Part shown: positions 1-6,011 of the stretch, in pieces
How positions within the stretch are numbered: position 1 is the stretch's first letter
Layout: the number at the start of each line of letters is the position of its first letter
DNA from: Pseudomonadota bacterium
GTDB taxonomy: Bacteria > Pseudomonadota > Gammaproteobacteria > Steroidobacterales > Steroidobacteraceae
Assembly: GCA_947454665.1 (NCBI GenBank)
Contig: CANGMU010000146.1
Coordinates: 1-6,011 of the forward strand
Direction: 5' to 3'
Length of the DNA: 6,011 bases
Notes under the pieces: model-generated
Database searches by the model: none
Told to the model about the DNA's origin: nothing
The model's input: the letters and a program-made list of their open reading frames with translations, nothing else
Program-made: the position numbers and the translations under genes

Positions 1-1300
1 CGTCGGGCAGGTCCAGCCGCGCCTTGTGCGAAGCCAGCGCGCGGACCACGTCATCCCAGCCCCAGAAGGCCGCGCCATGCAACGCGCTGCGTCCCTGCTT
101 GTCCTGCAGGTCGATCTGCGCGCCGGCGGCCAGCAGGGCCTCCATCGTCGCCACGGCCTGCGCCTGCGTCTTCAGCGAGCCGCGCGTATCGATATTGGTC
201 GAACCCACGCCCGCCGCTGCCATGAGTGGCGTGATGCCGTTTTGTTGCGGCAGGTCAGGCAGTGCGCCATGCGCCAGCAGCAGCTTCACGGCCGCTGCAT
301 CGCCGGCCTTGGCGGCCCGGATCAGGGGTGTCGTGCCGATGCTGAGCATCGTGTCGGCACCGCGGTCCGCGCCCACGGCCCGGTAGGGTGGCAACAGCTT
401 CAGCTGCAGGTTCGGGTTCGCGCCGGCCTTCAGCAAGCGCTCGATCATCTGCAGGCTCGTCACCTTGTCCAGCGACGGCAGGTCGGCCCGTCCACCGCGA
501 GGGATCGTGTTCAGGTCCACGGCGCAGTACAGCGCACTGCGGCCCCACCAGTCCCAGAGGTTCGGGTTCGCGCCCTGCTCGAGGAGCCAGGCGCCGGTGT
601 CGAACCAGAAGTTGTTCACCGCGAGGATCAGCGCGGTCACGCCTTCGGGGTCGGCGTAATCGATCTTCGCGCCCTTGCGCACCAGCGCCTTGGCGCAGTC
701 GAGGCAGCCCTGGCGCGCGGCGAACATCAGGGCGGTGTAGCCGCCGGCCGGACGGTACTGCGCGCGCGGCTCGCCGCTGACCTGGCGCTGGCTTTCGTTC
801 ACGGTCGTGCGCAGGTTCGGGTCTGCACCGGCCGCGAGCAGCGCCTCGACCATCGCCGGCTGGCTTTGGGCCGCGGCCCACATCAAGGCGGTCTGGCCGC
901 GCACTTTCTCGGCGGCGTTGACCTTCGCGCCCTTGCCCAGCAGCAGCTTCGCGGCCTTCACGTTGCTCGTGCGCGCGAGCACCATCAGTGCCGTCTGCCC
1001 CTGTGCGTTGAGGGAGTCCGGATCGGCACCGGCCTTCAGCAGCAAGGCGAGCACGCGCGGGTTGCCGACGACTGCGGCTTCGGACATCGGCGTCGCGCCG
1101 AGGTCGTTCGTGGCGCGTGCATCGGCGCCGGCCTTCAACAGTCGCTCGACCGCGCCGACGTCGTCGCGGTGCACGGCCCAGTGCAGTGGCGTCGTGCCCG
1201 ACTCGTCGCGCGCGGCGACGTCCGCTGCCCGCGTCGAAGCCTGCACCGCTGCAAGCGGTGACGCGAGGCAGGCGAGCAGGACCAGCGTTCGCAGGCGCAT
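1..1300 (-). CDS. Exported ankyrin-repeat protein, 3' end beyond the window
   Basis: Reading the minus strand from ATG 1300 gives 433 codons with no stop, so the C-terminus lies outside the window. The first residues (MRLRTLVLLACLASPLAAVQA) look like a Sec signal cleaved near residue 21. Ten ankyrin repeats follow, starting near residues 35, 68, 101, 135, 187, 220, 253, 322, 355 and 403. They have typical cores such as GTTPLHWAV, GQTALMWAAA, LLKAGADP and GRSALHGAAF. Longer loops interrupt the array after repeat 4 (about 169-186), inside repeat 7 (about 264-281), between repeats 7 and 8 (about 300-321, with VGADRGADTMLSIG) and inside repeat 9 (about 366-384). Ankyrin repeats bind proteins and have no catalytic role of their own, so this is probably a periplasmic scaffold or assembly partner for the upstream products. 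The start overlaps the upstream stop (TGATG), with GGCGGA six bases before it. Confidence 0.92.
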   Translation of the reverse strand, partial: MRLRTLVLLACLASPLAAVQASTRAADVAARDESGTTPLHWAVHRDDVGAVERLLKAGADARATNDLGATPMSEAAVVGNPRVLALLLKAGADPDSLNAQGQTALMVLARTSNVKAAKLLLGKGAKVNAAEKVRGQTALMWAAAQSQPAMVEALLAAGADPNLRTTVNESQRQVSGEPRAQYRPAGGYTALMFAARQGCLDCAKALVRKGAKIDYADPEGVTALILAVNNFWFDTGAWLLEQGANPNLWDWWGRSALYCAVDLNTIPRGGRADLPSLDKVTSLQMIERLLKAGANPNLQLKLLPPYRAVGADRGADTMLSIGTTPLIRAAKAGDAAAVKLLLAHGALPDLPQQNGITPLMAAAGVGSTNIDTRGSLKTQAQAVATMEALLAAGAQIDLQDKQGRSALHGAAFWGWDDVVRALASHKARLDLPD

Positions 1301-2619
1301 CAGACGTCCGCCATCGCGCCGTTGCTGTCGCCCACGACGTCGGCCGAAACCCCCGCCTTGTGCAGCACCGTCAACAACAGGTTCGACAGGGGCGTGTGGT
1401 CCGGATAGCGCACGTGGCGACCGGATTTCATCGCGCCGCAGGCACCGCCGATGAGGCTGGTCGGCAGCGGGAACTGGTTGTGCGCGTCGCTGTTGGACAT
1501 GTTGCTGCCATAAACGAGCAGCGAGTGGTCCAGCACCGTGCCCTCGCCGTCCGGCATCTCGGCGAGCTTCTTGACGAACTTCGCGAACTGCTCGGTGTGC
1601 CAGCGCTGGATGCGGACCAGCTTGTCCTTCTTGGCCGGGTCGTTCTGGTGGTGCGACACCGGGTGGAAGGCGTCCGAGATGCCGATGTGGTTGTAGGTCA
1701 TGTTGCTGACCTCGGCTGCCATCATCATGGTCTGCACGCGCGTGAGGTCGGCCTGGTAGGCCAGCGCCATGATGTCGAACATCAGGTTCATCTGTTCCGG
1801 GAAGGCATCGGGGATGCCGACCGGCACGTCGGGCAGCGCCAGGTTCGACAGGTCCTGCTTGCCGGCCTTCTGCACGCGGCGCTCGATCTCGCGCACGCTC
1901 TCGAGGTAATCGCCAAGGGCCGCACGGTCGCGCGCACCCAGCGTGCGCTGCAGGTCCTGCGCCTCGTCCGCGACCATGTCGAGCAGGCTCGCGTATTGCT
2001 GCGTGAGCAGCTTGCGCTCGTCCGCGGAATTGCCGCGGCCGAACAGCCGCTGGAACAGGCTGCGTGGGTTGTATTCCATCGGCAGCGGCGTGGTCGGCGT
2101 GCGGAAGGAGATCGTGCCGGAATAACTGCAGCCATAGGCACGGTCGCAGGCACCGCCCCCACCGGGGGCCTCGGTGGACACTTCCAGCGAAGGCAGCGGC
2201 GTTTCCTGACCGATGTGGGCAGCGGCCATCTGATCGACCGTCACGCCGCCATAGGCCTCGTGGGTTTCGCGCGGATGCACGCAGGACAGCCAGGTGCCCG
2301 GCACGATGGCGTGCACGGCGGCGCTCTGCGCCGGCCGGTTGCCCAGGCCACTGATGACCGTGACCTGCTTGCGGAAGGGCTTGAGCGGCTCGAGGATCGG
2401 CGAGAGCTCGTAATCCGGGCCTTCGGTCGCCGGCGTCCACTTGTCCATGATCGCGCCATGCGGGAAGTAGACGAAACCCAGCCGCATCTTCGCGGCGGCG
2501 GCGGTTTTCGCGATCGCCGTGTGCGCGGGGATCATCGCGTCCAGCAGCGGCAAGGCCAGGGCCACGCCCGCGCCCTTCAGGAAGGTGCGACGCGGCAGGT
2601 GCTTCTTGGTGAGGAACAT
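1300..2619 (-). CDS. DUF1552 family protein, Tat-exported
   Basis: This is a 439-residue DUF1552 protein. The family is usually encoded beside DUF1592-type cytochromes and has no established activity. The N-terminus is a clear Tat signal: twin arginines R10-R11 in PRRTFLKG, a hydrophobic stretch (GVALALPLLDAM) and likely processing after AHTAIA near residue 37. Family-like features are an early GFVYFPHG strand, SCVHPRETHEAYGG with C113, a paired-cysteine segment C158-DRAYG-C164 followed by SGTISF, and a C-terminal LLVYGSNMSNSDAHNQFPLP with H380 leading to a glycine-rich turn. That last motif resembles the end of DUF1501 and alkaline-phosphatase-like proteins, but this is only a pattern similarity. 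Upstream in-frame sequence reaches 2682, but the GGGAGA site eight bases before ATG 2619 and the signal peptide support the shorter start. The upstream stop is one base away, and the stop codon overlaps the next start codon. Exported with the cytochrome, it is probably a partner or the catalytic subunit. Confidence 0.95.
   Translation of the reverse strand: MFLTKKHLPRRTFLKGAGVALALPLLDAMIPAHTAIAKTAAAAKMRLGFVYFPHGAIMDKWTPATEGPDYELSPILEPLKPFRKQVTVISGLGNRPAQSAAVHAIVPGTWLSCVHPRETHEAYGGVTVDQMAAAHIGQETPLPSLEVSTEAPGGGGACDRAYGCSYSGTISFRTPTTPLPMEYNPRSLFQRLFGRGNSADERKLLTQQYASLLDMVADEAQDLQRTLGARDRAALGDYLESVREIERRVQKAGKQDLSNLALPDVPVGIPDAFPEQMNLMFDIMALAYQADLTRVQTMMMAAEVSNMTYNHIGISDAFHPVSHHQNDPAKKDKLVRIQRWHTEQFAKFVKKLAEMPDGEGTVLDHSLLVYGSNMSNSDAHNQFPLPTSLIGGACGAMKSGRHVRYPDHTPLSNLLLTVLHKAGVSADVVGDSNGAMADV
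1307..1312 (-). promoter_or_regulatory. Possible weak ribosome binding site for the ankyrin gene
   Basis: GGCGGA lies six bases before ATG 1300, within the end of the DUF1552 gene. The match to a Shine-Dalgarno sequence is partial. Because the stop and start codons overlap, re-initiation by the terminating ribosome may matter more than this site. Confidence 0.35.
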
Positions 2620-2620
2620 G

Positions 2621-5026
2621 TCAGCGGTCTCCCGAAGGCCGGCTGGCCTGGGCAGTGGTGGTCGCCGGGGTGGCCACGGCATCCGGTACGCGCGCCTTCA
2701 GGAAGGCGTCACTGCGGACGATGCCCGACACCAGCGAGGAAAAACGGTAGTCGCCGACCTTCGCGTTGCGCACGATCGCGCGGACCTGCGGCATGTCGTG
2801 CCATTCCACGACGCGACCCAGCGCGAAGGTCATCAGCTTCTCGGTGAGCGTCTGCGCGAACTGGTCCGGCCGCGCCGCGAGCCAGGCCCGCAGTTCATCC
2901 GGGCCCTTCACGGGGTGGTTGCCCGCGAGCGAGGCGCCGGCATCGATGCGCTCGAGCGACTCGCGGTCCTTGTCGCGCCAGGCGCCGATCGCGTCGAAGT
3001 TCTCCAGCGCGAAACCCAGCGGATCCATCACGCCGTGGCAGGCGTTGCAGGAGGGCTTCTGTCGATGTTCTTCCAGTCGCTCGCGAACCGTCATCGGCCT
3101 GGCGCCAGGCTGGTTTTCCTTCAATGCCTCGACGCCCGGCGGTGGCGCGGCGGGCGGCGTGCCGGTGATGCGTTCGAGGATCCAGTTGCCGCGCAATACC
3201 GGCGCCGTGCGGTTGCCATAGGACGTGGACATGAGCATCGCGCCCTTGCCCAGCAGGCCGAAGCGCTTCGAATCCGGGAGCTTCACGCGGCGGAACTGGT
3301 CGCCGCGCACGTTCGGCACGCCGTAATGCAGGGCGAGCCGCTCGTTCAGGAAGCTGTAATCCGCCGTGATCAGTTCCATGATCGGCCGGTCGTCGCGCAG
3401 GACGGTGCCCACGAATAGCTCGAGCTCCCGTCGATAGGCGCGGCGCAGGTCTTCGTCGAAATTCGGATACAGCGCCTGATCCGGATCGACGTTGTCGAGG
3501 CCCTCGATATTGAGCCACTGGTTGGCGAAGTTGCTGACCAGCGACTCGGCCCGGCGATCGGCCAGCATGCGCTGGACCTGTGCGGAGAGCACGGCCGGAT
3601 CGGTCAGCCTGCCCTGCCCCGCCAAGGCCAGCAGCGTGTCATCCGGCCCCTGGCTCCACAGGAAGAACGCGAGCCTCGAGGCCACGGCGTAATCATCCAG
3701 CGCATAGACATCGCCCGGCTTTGCGTTGGCCGGCACGTTCTCGATGCGGTAGAGGAATTTCGGGCTGGATAGCACGGCCATGATCGCCGTCTGGATGCCC
3801 GTCTCGAAACCACCCTGCTTGTGGCCCTCGGCATAGAAGCGCAGCGGTGCGACGAGGTCCGCATCCGTGACCGGACGGCGGAAGGCCTGCCGCGCGATGC
3901 GCGCGATGATGTACTTCGCGCAGGCCGGCTCGTCGGCTTCCGACGTCGGGCGGCAGCTGAAGATCCGCTGTCGGCTGGGCGTGTCGCTGACGCCGTTGGC
4001 CTTGTAGGGGCCGGTGATGTCGATGGCCGCGACCCGCGCGAAATTGTCGCCGCCGCCTGGCACGAAAGGCGTGAACAGCGATTCGGACTCGGCCATCGTC
4101 GTCGCGACGAAGGTCACGACGAGCTTGCGCGGACCCGCCTTCACCGGCAGCCGGATCTTCTGGAAGCGCGCGTTGATCTTCGCCTGCGCCGGTGCCTGCA
4201 GCTGGTCGACGCTGCGCGCGTCTTCCTCGCCACCGAGCCTTTGTTCGAAGACCTTCCTGCCGTCGATGAGGAACAGCACCCGCTGCTCGACGAGGCCTGA
4301 GCCATAGCCACCGCCGACCGGTACGCGCAGGTTGAATTCGTACTCCCCATCCGCGGGGAACAGGTGTTCGACCGCCATGCCGCCGCGACTGCCCAGCGGG
4401 AAGCCTTCCTGGTAGGTGCCCTGTCGCGCTGGCGGCGCCCGATAGGTCTGGCTGACCGAACGCGCCTTGGCATCGCCGACCGCCAGCAGGCTGACCGTGC
4501 GGGCCGCGGAGATGTACTGGTCGAGGAACGTCGGCGAGACACGCAGCACGTTGGCCACGTTGTCGAAGCCGTCGCTCTTGGTGTCCTTGGGCAGCAGCGT
4601 TTCCGGGCTGATCTTCAGGTCGAAGAGATCCTGGACCGCCCGCGCATACTCGGTGCGGTTGATGCGGTGGAGCCCGACATGGCCGGGATCCGGGCGGGAT
4701 GCCGCTTCGGTGTCGAGCTTGCCTTCCATCCAGCTGACGAACTGGTCGAAGGCCTGCTGCGAGGGCTGCTTCTCGCCCGGTGGCGGCATCAGCCGTCCGC
4801 GCATCTTGCGCACCGTCTCTTCCCAGACCTTGCCATCGCCGCCGACGTGGTCGAGCGAGAGCGTGTCGAAGGCCAGGCCACCGGCCCAGTCAGTCGCGTT
4901 GTGGCACTTGCCGCAATATTGCTCCAGCAAGGCGGCCTGCGCGGCGGTCGGTTCCGCGCCCACTGCACCGCCCAGCGGCAAGGCCGCCAGCAGCAGGGCA
5001 GCAGCCAGCGAAGTGCGCGTGTTCAT
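2621..5026 (-). CDS. Di-heme cytochrome, DUF1587/DUF1595/DUF1592/DUF1588/DUF1585 protein
   Basis: This is an 801-residue secreted protein of the multi-domain 'planctomycete-type' cytochrome family, whose biochemical role is not established. A Sec signal (MNTRTSLAAALLLAALPLGGA) ends near A24. An N-terminal cytochrome module follows, with CGKCH at 38-42 and LMPPPG near 79-84, where M80 is a candidate axial ligand. Next come a DUF1587-like segment (about 117-173, LHRINRTEYARAV), a beta-rich segment resembling a carbohydrate-binding module (about 195-355), DUF1595 (about 368-428, ARQAFRRPVTDAD), DUF1592 (about 438-568, ending SFLNERLALHYG), DUF1588 (about 587-685, with a second heme motif CNACH at 660-664 followed by MDPLGFALENFD) and DUF1585 (about 705-785). 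The reading frame is open upstream to 5116, but ATG 5026 directly precedes the signal peptide and sits one base after the upstream stop, so it is preferred. The two covalent heme sites imply maturation in the periplasm and a redox role. The frame is intact. Confidence 0.95.
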   Translation of the reverse strand: MNTRTSLAAALLLAALPLGGAVGAEPTAAQAALLEQYCGKCHNATDWAGGLAFDTLSLDHVGGDGKVWEETVRKMRGRLMPPPGEKQPSQQAFDQFVSWMEGKLDTEAASRPDPGHVGLHRINRTEYARAVQDLFDLKISPETLLPKDTKSDGFDNVANVLRVSPTFLDQYISAARTVSLLAVGDAKARSVSQTYRAPPARQGTYQEGFPLGSRGGMAVEHLFPADGEYEFNLRVPVGGGYGSGLVEQRVLFLIDGRKVFEQRLGGEEDARSVDQLQAPAQAKINARFQKIRLPVKAGPRKLVVTFVATTMAESESLFTPFVPGGGDNFARVAAIDITGPYKANGVSDTPSRQRIFSCRPTSEADEPACAKYIIARIARQAFRRPVTDADLVAPLRFYAEGHKQGGFETGIQTAIMAVLSSPKFLYRIENVPANAKPGDVYALDDYAVASRLAFFLWSQGPDDTLLALAGQGRLTDPAVLSAQVQRMLADRRAESLVSNFANQWLNIEGLDNVDPDQALYPNFDEDLRRAYRRELELFVGTVLRDDRPIMELITADYSFLNERLALHYGVPNVRGDQFRRVKLPDSKRFGLLGKGAMLMSTSYGNRTAPVLRGNWILERITGTPPAAPPPGVEALKENQPGARPMTVRERLEEHRQKPSCNACHGVMDPLGFALENFDAIGAWRDKDRESLERIDAGASLAGNHPVKGPDELRAWLAARPDQFAQTLTEKLMTFALGRVVEWHDMPQVRAIVRNAKVGDYRFSSLVSGIVRSDAFLKARVPDAVATPATTTAQASRPSGDR
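2628..2633 (-). promoter_or_regulatory. Ribosome binding site for the DUF1552 gene
   Basis: GGGAGA on the minus strand lies eight bases before ATG 2619, inside the last codons of the cytochrome gene. It is the clearest Shine-Dalgarno match in the window and decides the start in favour of 2619 over the upstream in-frame ATG at 2682. Confidence 0.65.
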
Positions 5027-5027
5027 G

Positions 5028-5981
5028 TCAGACCACGCCCCGCTGCTCGCGCACATGGCCCCAGAGCCCCTTGTAGGCGCTTTGCAGGAATTGCGTCGGA
5101 TCGCCCAGCGCCGCATCGAACTCGGCCGTCGGCTTGGCGGCGATGATGTCGGTGTCGCTCATGCCCTTGCGCATGAGCTGCCAGATGCGCTCTTTCAGCG
5201 TATCCAGCATGTCCGTCTGCGCCTGCAGCTGGGCCCTCGTGGCGACTTCGCCGGCGCCCTGCAAGATGAGCGTCCTGTCGTCGCAGAGCTTCAGCAGCGT
5301 GCGACCGGCCTCGAGGAGCCCGCCGATCCAGCCACCGGTCACGTAATCCATGACCGGCCACCGACCCGTGGCCAGCACGCCGCCGGTGATGAGTGCGTTC
5401 GACTTCGGCAGGTGGACGTAGATATCGCCGTCCGTGTGGGCCTGACCCAGCCAGCCGTAGCGGATCTCGTGCGGCCCGAAGTCCATCTTGCCTTCGGTAT
5501 AGAACGTCTTCGTCGGCAGTGCCTTGGCCGGGACCGGCGGATATTCGCGCTTGTCCCAGGGAATGGTGATGGGCCGCTGCATCCAGAGTTTCGTGTTCTC
5601 GTGCGCGATGATCGGCACGCCGGCCTTGCCCAGCAGCTCATTCGAGCCGGTGTGGTTCCAGTGCCAGTGCGTGTTGATGAGCGCCTTGACCGGTAGGCGT
5701 TTCGCATCCAGGTGGTCCATCAGCGCCCGCGCGTTGGCCGCGAGGCCACCGTCCACCAGCACCTGGCCGTCGGGACCCCGCAGGGCGATCACGTTGGCGC
5801 CGGCGCCGGTCACGAAGCGCACGCCCGGTGCGACCTCGCGCGAGTCGATCAGGGGTCGCGTGGCAGCCCAGGTGGCAGGCAGGGGCAAGGCGGCAGCACC
5901 GGCTGCGCCCATCGCGCCCAGCAGGAAATGTCGGCGGTCGGCAGACAGGCTCTTCAAGACGGGACCCCCAGGAAAAACCAC
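5028..5981 (-). CDS. Exported MBL-fold metallohydrolase-like protein with degenerate zinc-2 site
   Basis: This is a 317-residue metallo-beta-lactamase-fold protein, first gene of the visible operon. The N-terminus has a Tat-like signal: DRRHFLLG near residues 15-22, an Ala/Gly-rich hydrophobic stretch, and a likely cleavage site after PATWA near residue 39. The mature part shows the fold's order: VLVDGG, then INTHWHWNHTG (metal motif at residues 105-110), QAHTDGD (H182), ITGGVLATGRWP (199-208) and LQGAGEV (241-247). H105, H107 and H182 match the zinc-1 ligands. N109, G201 and A243 stand where zinc-2 ligands (Asp, Asp/Cys, His) are usual, so it may bind one metal or be non-catalytic. The substrate cannot be assigned. 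The start is uncertain: GTG at 5981 gives the longest form, but TTG at 5957 has a GGGGG seven bases upstream and gives a more typical Tat N-terminus (MKSLSADRRHFLLG, 309 aa). Its stop lies one base before the next gene. Confidence 0.9.
   Translation of the reverse strand: MVFPGGPVLKSLSADRRHFLLGAMGAAGAAALPLPATWAATRPLIDSREVAPGVRFVTGAGANVIALRGPDGQVLVDGGLAANARALMDHLDAKRLPVKALINTHWHWNHTGSNELLGKAGVPIIAHENTKLWMQRPITIPWDKREYPPVPAKALPTKTFYTEGKMDFGPHEIRYGWLGQAHTDGDIYVHLPKSNALITGGVLATGRWPVMDYVTGGWIGGLLEAGRTLLKLCDDRTLILQGAGEVATRAQLQAQTDMLDTLKERIWQLMRKGMSDTDIIAAKPTAEFDAALGDPTQFLQSAYKGLWGHVREQRGVV
5965..5969 (-). promoter_or_regulatory. Possible ribosome binding site for an internal TTG start of the MBL gene
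   Basis: A run of five G on the minus strand lies seven bases before an in-frame TTG at 5957. The alternative GTG at 5981 has only a GGAG at 5996-5999, fourteen bases upstream, which is further than usual. This favours, but does not prove, the shorter protein. Confidence 0.4.
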
Positions 5982-6011
5982 ATCGGTTCAGACGGCTCCA
6001 GCGGCAACAAG

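Noticed and set aside
1268..1300. Possible lipoprotein signal (LLAC at residues 8-11) in the ankyrin protein
   Set aside because: The cysteine is too close to the N-terminus for a normal hydrophobic region, and Leu at the -2 position fits the lipobox poorly. A Sec cleavage after AVQA is more likely.
1298..1312. Transcription terminator between the DUF1552 and ankyrin genes
   Set aside because: The genes overlap by one base, leaving no room for a hairpin and T-run, and none is visible at the other junctions.
26..2847. Long plus-strand open frames (26-1261 and 1117-2847)
   Set aside because: They lie opposite well-recognised minus-strand genes, have Arg/His/Ala-rich low-complexity translations with no family resemblance, and arise from the GC-biased third codon positions of the real genes.
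5027..5116. N-terminal extension of the cytochrome to 5116
   Set aside because: It would overlap the MBL gene by about 90 bases and place 30 charged residues before an evident signal peptide.
4364..5696. Overlapping plus-strand open frames (4364-5146 and 4467-5696)
   Set aside because: They are antisense to the cytochrome and MBL genes, cross the junction between them, and show no recognisable domain.
5982..6011. Promoter upstream of the MBL gene
   Set aside because: Only 30 bases are available and no convincing -10 or -35 element is seen, so the operon could begin further upstream.

Overview
This window is GC-rich DNA that is coding almost from end to end on the minus strand. It holds four tightly packed genes transcribed from right to left: a metallo-beta-lactamase-fold (MBL) protein, a large di-heme cytochrome of the DUF1587/1595/1592/1588/1585 type, a DUF1552 protein, and an ankyrin-repeat protein that runs off the left edge. 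No RNA genes, mobile elements, CRISPR arrays or terminators were found. The composition, the Tat and Sec signals and the gene set suggest a Gram-negative bacterium. My recollection of similar clusters points to high-GC Gammaproteobacteria (for example Steroidobacter-like lineages), but Acidobacteria or other phyla that carry these 'planctomycete-type' families cannot be excluded from the sequence alone.

Layout from right to left: 5982-6011 is a short upstream leader. 5028-5981 encodes the MBL-fold protein with a Tat-like signal. 2621-5026 encodes an 801-residue Sec-exported protein with two CxxCH heme motifs. 1300-2619 encodes a 439-residue DUF1552 protein with a twin-arginine signal. 1-1300 encodes at least 433 residues of a Sec-exported protein with ten ankyrin repeats. 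The first two junctions are identical (TGA, one base, ATG) and the third is a one-base overlap (TGATG), so the four genes almost certainly form one translationally coupled operon.

All four products carry export signals, so they probably act together outside the cytoplasm. The di-heme protein could serve as an electron-transfer or oxidase component, the DUF1552 protein as its obligate partner, the MBL protein as a hydrolase or metal-binding partner, and the ankyrin protein as a scaffold. The substrate is unknown. The most distinctive feature is the MBL protein: it keeps the three zinc-1 histidines, but the aspartate, second-metal and C-terminal histidine positions of the zinc-2 site are Asn, Gly and Ala.
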